Positions 27,247 through 35,772 of a stretch of 35,772 nucleotides of DNA are shown here, piece after piece. Numbering within the stretch: position 1 is the stretch's first letter; each line of letters starts with the position of its first letter. This DNA comes from Bacillota bacterium. GTDB lineage: Bacteria > Bacillota > Clostridia > RUG12999. Location: the NCBI GenBank assembly GCA_030705675.1, contig JAUZPZ010000005.1:1-35772 (forward strand), read 5' to 3'. The notes beneath the pieces are model-generated. The model was not told where the DNA came from. It saw nothing but the letters and a program-made list of their open reading frames with translations, and searched no databases. The translations under genes were made by a program, and so were the position numbers.

Positions 27247-28107
27247 ATGAGGTTTAACATTTATAATTCGTCTGAATCTAAGATAAAGCTTTTCCATTCA
27301 ACAAACACTCCCGGCCCGCGCAAAATGCGTGCGCACCACCATACGGAATTTGAAATTTCCTCATGCATTTCAGGCAGCGGAGTTTATTCTGTTGACGGCA
27401 ACAAGTATTTTTTCAAAGCCGGCGATATATTTGTTTTCAGCTGTGACGAAATACATTGTATAACGCAAATAGATGGCGTGGAAAACCTTGAACTTATAAA
27501 TATTCAGTTTGAGCCCCGCTTTTTATGGTCGTCCAGTGGTCTTGCCGACTACAACTTGCTGAAAATATTTTTTCACAGAAACAGCAATTTTCAAAACAGA
27601 TTTGAAGGTTCCCTGCCCGCGACTAAAAATATTTTTTCCATGATATACGATATGGAGAAGGAATTTTCTTCAAAAAAATACGAATTTGAGCTTATGGTTA
27701 AAATTTATCTTATCGATATTCTTATTTCATTTATGCGTGATTTTGATTATGTTGATTTTACTGACAACCTGTCACGTTACGAGGAAACTTTAAGACAGCT
27801 TGAAAAGGCTATCAATTATATTGACCTCCACCTTGAAGACGACCTTACTCTTGATGAGATTGCCGCAATTTCCGCCATGAGCCGCGCGTATTTCTGCACT
27901 TTGTTCAGAAAATTCAACGGTATTTCCCCATGGGATTACATTACTATTAAACGTGTTGAAAAAGCAATTGGTATTTTAAAATCATCTTCCGATACAAAAC
28001 TGGGTGTGGCTTCAATGTGTGGTTTCAACAGCTCTTCTAATTTTTACAAAGCATTTAAAAAAGTAACCGGCAAAACGCCCAGCGATTATACAAAACAGGA
28101 TTTGTAG
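27247..28107 (+). CDS. AraC family transcriptional regulator (cupin + HTH)
   Basis: N-terminal cupin (MRAHHHTEFEISSCISGSGVYSVDGNKYFFKAGDIFVFS) and C-terminal HTH (LTLDEIAAISAMSRAYFCTLFRKFNGISPWDYITIKRVEKAIGILKSS... GFNSSSNFYKAFKKVTGKTPSDYT). Confidence 0.96.
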   Translation: MRFNIYNSSESKIKLFHSTNTPGPRKMRAHHHTEFEISSCISGSGVYSVDGNKYFFKAGDIFVFSCDEIHCITQIDGVENLELINIQFEPRFLWSSSGLADYNLLKIFFHRNSNFQNRFEGSLPATKNIFSMIYDMEKEFSSKKYEFELMVKIYLIDILISFMRDFDYVDFTDNLSRYEETLRQLEKAINYIDLHLEDDLTLDEIAAISAMSRAYFCTLFRKFNGISPWDYITIKRVEKAIGILKSSSDTKLGVASMCGFNSSSNFYKAFKKVTGKTPSDYTKQDL

Positions 28108-28136
28108 CAAAATGGGTCTACGGAAAAATATTGCAC

Positions 28137-28181
28137 AAAACCCTCTTGATTTCAGCTTTGCACTAAATCAAGAGGGGTTTT
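28137..28181 (+). terminator. Rho-independent terminator after the AraC gene
   Basis: AAAACCCTCTTGATTT ... AAATCAAGAGGGGTTTT. Confidence 0.82.
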
Positions 28182-28253
28182 GTTGTTAGAACGTATTTTT
28201 ATTTGCTATCTGAAAGTTGTTTTGATAAATTTAAAAAATATTTTACCCGTATC

Positions 28254-28287
28254 ATAAAAAACCGACTGCACACAAATGCAATCGGTT
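28254..28287 (-). terminator. Rho-independent terminator after gatB
   Basis: Minus strand AACCGATTGCA-TTTGTG-TGCAGTCGGTTTTTT. Confidence 0.85.
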
Positions 28288-28296
28288 AAATGTTTT

Positions 28297-29712
28297 TTAA
28301 TTTTTTATCTTTTTAATTATCATTTCCTCAACGGTTTTTGCATCTGCTTTTCCCTTCGAGGCTTTCATTACTTTACCGATAATTGCAAAAATCGCCTTTT
28401 CCTTACCCGCAAGGTAATCCTGCACAGCCGCCGCACTTTCTGCAATAGCGGCATCAACAAAACTCTCTGTTTCACTTTCGTCCGCCATGGAGAAATCACT
28501 GATTTTAAACAGTTCGGCGAAAGGTTTCTGTTTTTCTAGCATTTCGTCAAGAATTTTCTTAATAAAGTTATTGCTTATTTTGCCTTCATTTACTAATTTA
28601 AGTACCTCTCCGATATATTCGGCAGGTATAGGCAAAGAAGCATTTTCCTTTGCTTCCTCATCTTCAAGCACCCGAAAAAGCTGGGTAATAAGCAAATTTG
28701 CTGCAAGCTTCGGCGCACCCGATACATCAACCATTTTCTCGTAATACAGAGCGAGCTTCGTATAACGTATAATCTGCATACTGTCACCGTCGGACAGACC
28801 ATATTCACGCATATATCTTACCTGCTTTTGGTCAGGCAGTTCCGGCATTGACGCGCGCAGCTGTTCCACTTCTTCAGGAGATATATACACTATGGGAAGG
28901 TCAGGATCACCGAAATATCGGTAATCATTCGAGTCCTCTTTGCCACGCATACTCTCGGTTTCCCCCGTGCTTTCATTAAAACGGCGGGTTTCCTGAATGA
29001 TTTGCTCACCGCATTCAAGCGCGTCCACCTGCCTGTTATACTCGGATTCAATAGCTTTTGATATAAAGGAAAGAGAGTTCATGTTTTTGATTTCCGTGCG
29101 TGTTCCCAGCTTTTTATCACCCGTGCGTCTTATGGAAATATTGACATCACAGCGCATAGAACCTTCCTGCATTTTGCAATCCGACACATCAAGCGTTTTC
29201 ATTATAAGGCGAAGATTTTCTAAATATTCTCTTACCTGCTGCGCCGAATGAAAATCCGGCTCCGTAACAATTTCTATGAGCGGAACGCCTCCGCGGTTAT
29301 AATCAACATTTGTGTCGTTACCGCTATGCACGAGCTTACCTGCGTCCTCTTCTATATGAATTCTGTTAAGTCTTATGGTCTGCCCGTCCGACAAAGTCAT
29401 ATGACCGTTTTTACAAAGAGGATAGTCAAGCTGTGAAATCTGGTACGCTTTTGAAAGATCGGGATAAACATAGTTTTTCCTATCCATTTTAGAGGTATAG
29501 CCAATTTCGCAGTTTGTCGCAAGACCTGCCTTGACTGCATATTCAACAACAGCTCTGTTAAGCTTTGGCAAAGAGCCCGGCAGTCCTATACATACAGGAC
29601 AGCAATGGGTATTTGGATCTCCGCCGAATTCGGTCGTGCAGGAGCAGAAAATCTTTGTTTTCGTGCTAAGTTCAACGTGTGTTTCAAGACCTATAGTCAT
29701 CTCATAACCCAA
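28297..29712 (-). CDS. gatB: Asp-tRNA(Asn)/Glu-tRNA(Gln) amidotransferase subunit B
   Basis: YEMTIGLETHVELSTKTKIFCSC...NTHCCPVCIGLPGSLPKLN; GGVPLIEIVTEPD; C-terminal GatB/Yqey domain. Start is uncertain: TTG 29712 or ATG 29700; the ORF start 29868 would lie deep inside gatA. Confidence 0.95.
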   Translation of the reverse strand: MGYEMTIGLETHVELSTKTKIFCSCTTEFGGDPNTHCCPVCIGLPGSLPKLNRAVVEYAVKAGLATNCEIGYTSKMDRKNYVYPDLSKAYQISQLDYPLCKNGHMTLSDGQTIRLNRIHIEEDAGKLVHSGNDTNVDYNRGGVPLIEIVTEPDFHSAQQVREYLENLRLIMKTLDVSDCKMQEGSMRCDVNISIRRTGDKKLGTRTEIKNMNSLSFISKAIESEYNRQVDALECGEQIIQETRRFNESTGETESMRGKEDSNDYRYFGDPDLPIVYISPEEVEQLRASMPELPDQKQVRYMREYGLSDGDSMQIIRYTKLALYYEKMVDVSGAPKLAANLLITQLFRVLEDEEAKENASLPIPAEYIGEVLKLVNEGKISNNFIKKILDEMLEKQKPFAELFKISDFSMADESETESFVDAAIAESAAAVQDYLAGKEKAIFAIIGKVMKASKGKADAKTVEEMIIKKIKN

Positions 29713-31183
29713 TGCACTCACCTCCAACAAGCGGTTTTCTGTACATATTTTCATGTTCTTTTTCTTCATATTTATATGCGGCATTAAGCAGCCTACCCTC
29801 GGTAAATTTATCACCGATAAGCTGCATTCCCACAGGCAGTCCGTTTTGGTCATATCCGCATGGCACACTTATCGCGGGCAATCCGCAAATGTTTACAGGT
29901 ACTGTGCACATATCCGTCAAATACATTTCAACCGGGTCTTTTGTCATATCTCCCAGTTTAAACGCAGTAGATGCAACCGTGGGACAAAGAAGCATATCAA
30001 CCTCTTTAAACGCCTGTGTAAAACTTTTTGAAATTTCACCGCGCATTATCTGGGCTTTTTTATAATACGCATCATAATATCCGGAGCTAAGCACATAGTT
30101 GCCCAGCATAATCCTTCTTTTAACCTCTATTCCAAAGCCTTCATTGCGTGTTTTGCAAATCATTTCTTCTCTGTCTATATAGTTTTCTGCGCGGTATCCG
30201 TAACGCACTCCATCGTACCTTGCAAGGTTGGAGGACGCCTCGGCGCACGCAAGTATATAATAAACCGGCAAGGACAGGTCAAATTGATCAATGGAAATTT
30301 CTACAATTTCCGCGCCTATGCTTTTATAAACCTCAACCGCCTTCATTATGGCATCATTTATCTCACTGCCAAGACCGTCAAACAGATTTTTAATAACCCC
30401 TATTTTCATGCCCTTAATATCATTTTCCAGCATTTCCAATGCGGGTTTTCTGTCATAATCCACACAAGTAGCGTCTTTATCATCATATTTTGCAATCTCA
30501 TCAAACACAATAGCAGCATCTTCAACGCTTCCGGCAAGAACGCCTATTTGGTCAAGACTGGAGGCATAGGCTATAAGTCCCCATCTTGAAACCGCTCCGT
30601 AAGTTGGTTTAAGACCTATCTGTCCGCAGAAACTCGCCGGCTGGCGCACAGAGCCGCCGGTATCGCTGCCCAGAGCATAAACTGCCATATCCGAACATAC
30701 AATTGCCGCGCTTCCTCCGCTGCTGCCCCCCGGAACACGCTGCGTGTCGTAAGGGTTTTTTGTCGCGCCATAATATGAAGTTTCGCAAGTAGAACCCATT
30801 GCAAACTCATCCATATTGGCTTTTCCCAGCATTACTCCGCCCGCTTTTTTAAGCTGTTCATACGCAAAAGCGTCATAGACAGGCGAATAGTTATAAAGAA
30901 TTTTAGACGCACAGCTTGTTACTGCGCCTTTTGTTGAAATATTATCTTTAATTGCCATAGGAATTCCCGCGAGAAGCGGTATTTCTTTTCCTGCCGCAAT
31001 ATCGGCGTCTACCTTTTGCGCCGCCGCAATGGCAATTTCCTTTGTAAATGATGTATATCCGTTTATCTTTTCATTATGTTCATCAATATACCGGTAATAT
31101 TTATTTGTAAGCTCGACCGCGCTTATTTCCTTATTTACCAGCATGGAATGCAATCTTTTAATTTTTCCTTCCACTTTATACAT
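29702..31183 (-). CDS. gatA: Asp-tRNA(Asn)/Glu-tRNA(Gln) amidotransferase subunit A
   Basis: Amidase signature VPGGSSGGSAAIVCSDMAVYALGSDTGGSVRQPASFCG; start MYKVEGKIKRLHSML at 31183. Confidence 0.97.
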   Translation of the reverse strand: MYKVEGKIKRLHSMLVNKEISAVELTNKYYRYIDEHNEKINGYTSFTKEIAIAAAQKVDADIAAGKEIPLLAGIPMAIKDNISTKGAVTSCASKILYNYSPVYDAFAYEQLKKAGGVMLGKANMDEFAMGSTCETSYYGATKNPYDTQRVPGGSSGGSAAIVCSDMAVYALGSDTGGSVRQPASFCGQIGLKPTYGAVSRWGLIAYASSLDQIGVLAGSVEDAAIVFDEIAKYDDKDATCVDYDRKPALEMLENDIKGMKIGVIKNLFDGLGSEINDAIMKAVEVYKSIGAEIVEISIDQFDLSLPVYYILACAEASSNLARYDGVRYGYRAENYIDREEMICKTRNEGFGIEVKRRIMLGNYVLSSGYYDAYYKKAQIMRGEISKSFTQAFKEVDMLLCPTVASTAFKLGDMTKDPVEMYLTDMCTVPVNICGLPAISVPCGYDQNGLPVGMQLIGDKFTEGRLLNAAYKYEEKEHENMYRKPLVGGECIGL

Positions 31184-31460
31184 TCCTCCTTGGCAGTACA
31201 AAATAGCCCCCATCCTTTTCAGGGGCGTTTGCAAGCACATCTTCCTGTGAAATAGATTTTTTAACGACATCTGGACGAAGTGGCGGAGCGCTTTCGACAT
31301 GGAGCACTTCCGCCTCCTTGCAATTAGCCTTATTTATCATATCAGCAAAGGAAATTATAGACTGCATGTCCTCTTGAAACTTTTCTATTTCTTCATCAGT
31401 AAACGTAAGCTTTGAAAGTTTGGCAAGTTTCAATATCTCATCTTTTTCAACTGTTGCCAT
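31176..31460 (-). CDS. gatC: Asp-tRNA(Asn)/Glu-tRNA(Gln) amidotransferase subunit C
   Basis: EILKLAKLSKLTFTDEEIEKFQEDMQSIISFADMIN; LRPDVV; NAPEKDGGYFVLPRRNV. Confidence 0.95.
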   Translation of the reverse strand: MATVEKDEILKLAKLSKLTFTDEEIEKFQEDMQSIISFADMINKANCKEAEVLHVESAPPLRPDVVKKSISQEDVLANAPEKDGGYFVLPRRNV

Positions 31461-31474
31461 AATATTCTTTCTCC

Positions 31475-33229
31475 TTATCTGATTTTTATATGAACCTCAC
31501 GAAGCTGTTGCTCAGTAACTTCAGACGGAGCTCCAAGCAACATATCCTGCGCCGCTCCGTTCATAGGAAACGCTATTACCTCACGAATGCTTTTTTCTTC
31601 AGTCAGCAGCATTACCATTCTGTCCACGCCCGGTGCCATTCCCGCATGTGGCGGTGCGCCATAGTGGAAAGCGGTGTAGAGGGAGGTAAATTTAGATTTT
31701 ACGTCTTCCTCGGTGTATCCCGCTATTTCAAAAGCTTTTACCATTATTTCAGGAACATGGTTTCTCACAGCTCCGGAAGACAGCTCAACGCCATTTACAA
31801 CAATATCATACTGGTAAGCAAGCACCTCTAACGGATCTTTGTTAAGAAGCGCGTCCATACCGCCCTGAGGCATTGAAAATGGGTTGTGGGTAAATATAAT
31901 TTTCCCCGTTTCTTCATCTCTTTCATACATAGGAAAATCGACAATGAAACAGAATTTATACTGGGTTTCATCTATAAGACCTAGTCGGTTTGCAAGTTCT
32001 GTTCTTATCTCCCCTGCGTATTTTTCAACTTTTCCCGGAGCATCCGAAATAAAATACAGAATATCTCCCGGTTTGATTTCAGATTTTTCTATAAGTTCTT
32101 CTTGTTCAGGACGTGGCATAAACTTTGCAATAGGTCCAGCAAGGCTCATATCTTCTTCTACCTTTACATATCCCAAACCCTTCATTCCTATACCTGTTGC
32201 AAAATCAAGCATTTTCTCAAAAAAGCCTTTGGACTGTTTTGCACCGTCCGGCATTCTTATTGCCCGCACAATTTTCCCCTTAAAAGGTCCGAACTCACAG
32301 CGGGTAAATATATCCGAAACGTCAATAATAAACAGCGGATTTCTAAGATCCGGCTTATCAGTGCCGTATTTAAGCATAGCTTCGCGGTAAGAAATTCTCA
32401 CAAACGGAGCTTTATCCACAACCGCGCCTGCTGGCGCGAATTTTTCAAATGTCTCGGACAGAACTTCTTCTGCCACAGCAAATACATCTTCCTGAGAAGC
32501 AAAAGCCATTTCAAAATCAAGCTGATAGAACTCTCCGGGAGATCTGTCTGCCCTTGCGTCCTCATCACGGAAACAAGGCGCAATCTGAAAATATTTGTCT
32601 ATCCCCGACACCATAAGCAATTGCTTAAACTGTTGAGGAGCTTGCGGAAGCGCATAAAACTGCCCCTTATACTTTCTGCTTGGCACAAGATAATCCCTTG
32701 CGCCCTCCGGAGAAGATGCTGAAAGGATAGGAGTCTGAATTTCCGTAAAGTTCAATTCCTCCATTTTATTTCTTAAAAAAGCTATAATCTTTGATCTTTT
32801 AAGTATATTGCCGTACACTTTTTCATTTCTCAAATCAAGAAATCTGTATTTAAGCCTTATATCCTCTTTTGTTTCCCTTGAGGTCTGGATCTCAAAAGGA
32901 AGCTGATTATATATTCCGCCAAGCAGGGTAATTTCCGCCGACGTGATTTCAACTTCGCCGGTTGCAATCTTAGGGTTATAAGTTTCCGGATCCCTCTCCG
33001 AAACTATGCCCTGGGCAGAGACAACCGCCTCTTTAGATATTTGAGAAAGGATACTGTCATCACCCACAACAACCTGAGTAACTCCGTATTGATCGCGCAG
33101 GTCAAGAAAAATGACACCCCCATGGTCCCTTATATTCGCAATCCAGCCCGCAATTTTAACCTTTTCACCGATATTATTTCGGTTAAGTCCCCCACAGGTA
33201 TGCGTTCTGAGACTTGTTGAATAATCCAT
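31475..33229 (-). CDS. aspS: Aspartyl-tRNA synthetase, bacterial type
   Basis: RTHTCGGLNRNNIGEKVKIAGWIANIRDHGGVIFLDLRDQYG; QSPQQFKQLLM-type motif (LPQAPQQFKQLLMVSGIDKYFQIAPCFRDEDARADRSPGEFYQLDFEMAF). Start 33229 preceded by GGAGGAAAG. Confidence 0.97.
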   Translation of the reverse strand: MDYSTSLRTHTCGGLNRNNIGEKVKIAGWIANIRDHGGVIFLDLRDQYGVTQVVVGDDSILSQISKEAVVSAQGIVSERDPETYNPKIATGEVEITSAEITLLGGIYNQLPFEIQTSRETKEDIRLKYRFLDLRNEKVYGNILKRSKIIAFLRNKMEELNFTEIQTPILSASSPEGARDYLVPSRKYKGQFYALPQAPQQFKQLLMVSGIDKYFQIAPCFRDEDARADRSPGEFYQLDFEMAFASQEDVFAVAEEVLSETFEKFAPAGAVVDKAPFVRISYREAMLKYGTDKPDLRNPLFIIDVSDIFTRCEFGPFKGKIVRAIRMPDGAKQSKGFFEKMLDFATGIGMKGLGYVKVEEDMSLAGPIAKFMPRPEQEELIEKSEIKPGDILYFISDAPGKVEKYAGEIRTELANRLGLIDETQYKFCFIVDFPMYERDEETGKIIFTHNPFSMPQGGMDALLNKDPLEVLAYQYDIVVNGVELSSGAVRNHVPEIMVKAFEIAGYTEEDVKSKFTSLYTAFHYGAPPHAGMAPGVDRMVMLLTEEKSIREVIAFPMNGAAQDMLLGAPSEVTEQQLREVHIKIR

Positions 33230-33310
33230 TTTTCTTTCCTCCATTTTCTAAATTTTCAGCGGCAATTTTCGCCGCATTATAATATATTTCATGTAATAAT
33301 ACATTTTTCT

Positions 33311-33339
33311 ATTATACTACTTTTACCGATTTTTGTCAA
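33311..33339 (-). promoter_or_regulatory. Promoter of the aspS-gatCAB operon
   Basis: Minus strand TTGACA (33339-33334), 17 nt, TATAAT (33316-33311), both consensus. Confidence 0.87.
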
Positions 33340-33498
33340 CGGCTTTTTCTATAATATGCACCAAAAATTTTACCAAAAACATCCTCTTAGGAGGCAATTT
33401 TTATATAAATTTTAAGAAATATCAATTATTTGTAGAATTTTTTCCACTTTTGTGGTAAAATGATAATGTATAGATTTTTTATTTTCAGGAGTGATTTT

Positions 33499-34347
33499 AT
33501 GAAAACCGGTCTTGTTCTTGAAGGCGGCGGTATGCGCGGCTTTTTTACCATAGGTGTTCTTGACGGATTTATGGACTGCGGTCTTAGTTTTGACTATATT
33601 GTAGGCGTATCTGCAGGAGCTGCCCATGCTCTTTCGTATATTTCAGGTCAATACGGCCGCGGTTTGCGGGCAAATCTGGATTATATATCCGACCCGCGGT
33701 ATTTAAGTATGCATAACCTTTTACGTGATAGATCTATTTTCGGTATGGACTTTATTTTCCGCGAACTTCCGTCAGAAATAGATCCACTTGATTATGACAC
33801 CCTCGCCTCTTCAACAGTAGAATATAAAGTGGGCGCAACAAATATAGAAACAGGTAAGATCAGATATTTTTCAAAAGAGGAGCTCGGAGATGATTTTCTT
33901 GCGTTACGGGCATCAACTTCACTTCCTTTTGTGGCACAACCGGTAGAAATAGACGGGAAAAAGTACATGGATGGAGGTATCGGAGACCCTATTCCCGTAC
34001 GGCGTGCCTTGCTTGACGGCTGTGACAAAATAGTAGTTGTTCTTACCCGAAGCGTAGGCTACAAGAAAAAGCCCCAATCCTTCCGCCGCGCTTACACCTC
34101 ATATTACAGAAAATATCCGGCTTATGTAAAATTAATGGATTGCCGCCATAAAGTCTATTCCGCTCAACAAAAGCTTGTATCCGCTCTTGAAAAAGAGGGG
34201 AAAGCTGTTGTAATAGCTCCTTCTGCCTCCAACACAAATACAAACCATTTTGAAAAGCGGCGTGATGTTTTACTAAAACTTTATGAGCACGGTTATAACA
34301 CTGCCTGTGAAAAATTCAAGGAAATAACCGCCCTTTTCAAAGAATAA
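33499..34347 (+). CDS. Patatin-like phospholipase family protein
   Basis: GLVLEGGGMRGFFTIGVLDGF, GVSAGA (GxSxG), MDGGIGDPIPVRRAL (DGG). ATG at 33499 with upstream aggag. Confidence 0.94.
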   Translation: MKTGLVLEGGGMRGFFTIGVLDGFMDCGLSFDYIVGVSAGAAHALSYISGQYGRGLRANLDYISDPRYLSMHNLLRDRSIFGMDFIFRELPSEIDPLDYDTLASSTVEYKVGATNIETGKIRYFSKEELGDDFLALRASTSLPFVAQPVEIDGKKYMDGGIGDPIPVRRALLDGCDKIVVVLTRSVGYKKKPQSFRRAYTSYYRKYPAYVKLMDCRHKVYSAQQKLVSALEKEGKAVVIAPSASNTNTNHFEKRRDVLLKLYEHGYNTACEKFKEITALFKE

Positions 34348-34945
34348 TTATTTCGGGGGTAATTTCCCCTTCAGAGCAAACGGCAAGAACATAGCCGTCA
34401 ATCCTCAACATATAATAATTAAGACCGCCGCTGACAGTATCCCCTTGCAGTACGGCGGTTAAATTTTTGCCTTTCAAAAACTCTCCCAATCCTGCGCCAC
34501 TTGTTTTGCAAAGTGCCTCTTTTAGTGCCCAAAGGCATGTGAAAATTACGTCTTTATTTTCCGACTTTTCGATATAATTTATTTCTTCATCGCAACAAAA
34601 TTTTCCCGCGACACGTTTTTTATAAGTGACTGTTTTCTGAATATCTATTCCAACCGGTTTTTCACTCGCCGCCGCGACAACCAAACTGCCGCTATGGCTT
34701 AAATTATATTCTGCGCCGCTGACATACGGTTTTCCGTTGTCCGCGTATTTTATTTTTCCCTCCTCGGCGCCATACTGCTCAAGAGCGATACGTGCCAGAA
34801 AAAAACCAACGGCAATTTCCGCCTTTCGTCTTTGGCTTTTCGCTTTTAACGCTTTATTACGTATAACTTCAGGAAGCTGCTCTATATATTTCGAAAGTTT
34901 ATTTTCATTTTTTAACCAGTCGATATTTTGCATAAAAATTTTCAA
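34337..34945 (-). CDS. 4'-phosphopantetheinyl transferase superfamily (Sfp-like)
   Basis: YNLSHSGSLVVAAASEKPVGIDIQKT ... FTCLWALKEALCKTSGAGL: GIDxx and W-KEA-K motifs. Confidence 0.9.
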   Translation of the reverse strand: MKIFMQNIDWLKNENKLSKYIEQLPEVIRNKALKAKSQRRKAEIAVGFFLARIALEQYGAEEGKIKYADNGKPYVSGAEYNLSHSGSLVVAAASEKPVGIDIQKTVTYKKRVAGKFCCDEEINYIEKSENKDVIFTCLWALKEALCKTSGAGLGEFLKGKNLTAVLQGDTVSGGLNYYMLRIDGYVLAVCSEGEITPEIIIL

Positions 34946-35135
34946 TGCATTTATCCCCTTATAATTTGATATTTTTTATTTTATCTTATTTTTTCGTTTT
35001 TTTCAAGTTAAACTTTTCTTTTGTTTAAAGCACACAAAATTTATATATTTTTTTGTCTGAATTGTCAATATTGATATTTTTTTTGGTGAAAAATTTGTCA
35101 ATATACATGAATATAGGAAAAGTTATTTAAATCTC

Positions 35136-35164
35136 TTGCATTTTTTTTCCTTTTAGTGTAAAAT
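35136..35164 (+). promoter_or_regulatory. Promoter candidate for pgk
   Basis: TTGCAT (35136-35141), 17 nt, TAAAAT (35159-35164). Confidence 0.6.
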
Positions 35165-35248
35165 AATATGTGTTGTATAATATTATTTTGGTATATTTTT
35201 TATATACAGAAATGAATACGTTTAAAATTTTATTTACGGGGTGTTATT

Positions 35249-35772
35249 ATGTTAAACAAAAAGACAGTCGAGGATATCAATGTTACTGGAAAAAAAGTTC
35301 TTGTAAGATGTGATTTTAACGTTCCTTTGGACGCCGAAGGAAACATTACGGATGAAAACCGTATTGTAGGCGCTCTTCCCACAATCCGCTACCTAATAAA
35401 AAATAATGCAAAAGTTATTCTTTGTTCTCACCTCGGCAGACCAAAAGGTGAATTTAATATGAAATACAGCCTGGCTCCTGTGGCGAAATGCCTTTCCGAA
35501 AAACTCGGTCAGGAAGTTAAGCTTGCAAAAGATGTCATAGGCGATAGTGCAAAGGAACTTGTTTCCAATCTTAAAGAGGGAGAAGTTATTCTTCTTGAAA
35601 ATGTTCGTTTCCACGCAGAAGAGGAGAAAAACGATCCCACTTTCGCAAAAGCTTTGGCTTCCTTTGCTGATATTTTTGTAAATGACGCGTTTGGCACCGC
35701 TCACAGAGCGCACGCTTCAACTGCCGGCGTTGCAGATTATCTTCCCGCAGTATCCGGTTATCTTATCAAAAA
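35249..35772 (+). CDS. pgk: Phosphoglycerate kinase, 5' part (runs off the window end)
   Basis: My translation: [67 protein letters not shown]... [42 protein letters not shown]. Not in the ORF track because it is open at the end. Confidence 0.97.
   Translation, partial: MLNKKTVEDINVTGKKVLVRCDFNVPLDAEGNITDENRIVGALPTIRYLIKNNAKVILCSHLGRPKGEFNMKYSLAPVAKCLSEKLGQEVKLAKDVIGDSAKELVSNLKEGEVILLENVRFHAEEEKNDPTFAKALASFADIFVNDAFGTAHRAHASTAGVADYLPAVSGYLIK

Noticed and set aside
28137-28287. Two nearby inverted repeats between araC and gatB considered as a mobile element or CRISPR-like repeat pair
   Set aside because: The two hairpins have different sequences, each with T-tail in the expected direction of its upstream gene; they are ordinary convergent terminators.
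32102-32722. 206-aa plus-strand ORF inside aspS
   Set aside because: Antisense shadow of a highly conserved gene.
33229-33339. T-box riboswitch upstream of aspS
   Set aside because: Predicted leader is too short (about 75 nt) and no T-box consensus or antiterminator was found.
33412-33627. Minus-strand 71-aa ORF upstream of and overlapping the patatin gene
   Set aside because: Overlaps the well-supported patatin start; low-complexity K/H/T-rich translation without RBS.
34337-34347. Overlap of convergent patatin and phosphopantetheinyl transferase stop regions
   Set aside because: An 11-bp tail-to-tail overlap is common in compact genomes and needs no special explanation.
35393-35713. Minus-strand ORFs opposite pgk
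   Set aside because: The plus strand clearly encodes phosphoglycerate kinase from 35249 to the window end.

Overview
This 35.8 kb window looks like ordinary low-GC Clostridia-type chromosome, judged from gene content and consensus sigma-A promoters. From left to right it contains: (1) a glycogen/alpha-glucan cluster on the minus strand (5'-part of a GH13 enzyme cut by the window edge, glgP, glgA, glgD, glgC, glgB) with malQ divergent; (2) two adjacent MITE-like inverted-repeat elements; (3) a hydrogenase operon in which the subunits of an NAD(P)-linked bifurcating-type [FeFe] hydrogenase (HndA, HndB, HndC, HndD-like) are separated by a regulatory module: two DRTGG proteins, two stand-alone HATPase proteins, a PHP protein and a second, divergent (putative sensory) [FeFe] hydrogenase; (4) an amidase-domain protein, a YtxC-like sporulation protein and a conserved hypothetical; (5) a sugar-acid type operon (enolase-superfamily dehydratase with a frameshift, GH10 without signal peptide, SDR, RraA-like) with a divergent AraC regulator; (6) aspS-gatC-gatA-gatB; (7) a patatin-like lipase, a phosphopantetheinyl transferase and the start of pgk. 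The best candidate for new biology is the embedded sensory module in the hydrogenase operon, including degenerate tandem copies of the sensory hydrogenase 3' end that form two overlapping micro-ORFs leading into the next gene. No CRISPR array, prophage, tRNA or rRNA was recognised. All family assignments come from reading motifs, not from database searches.
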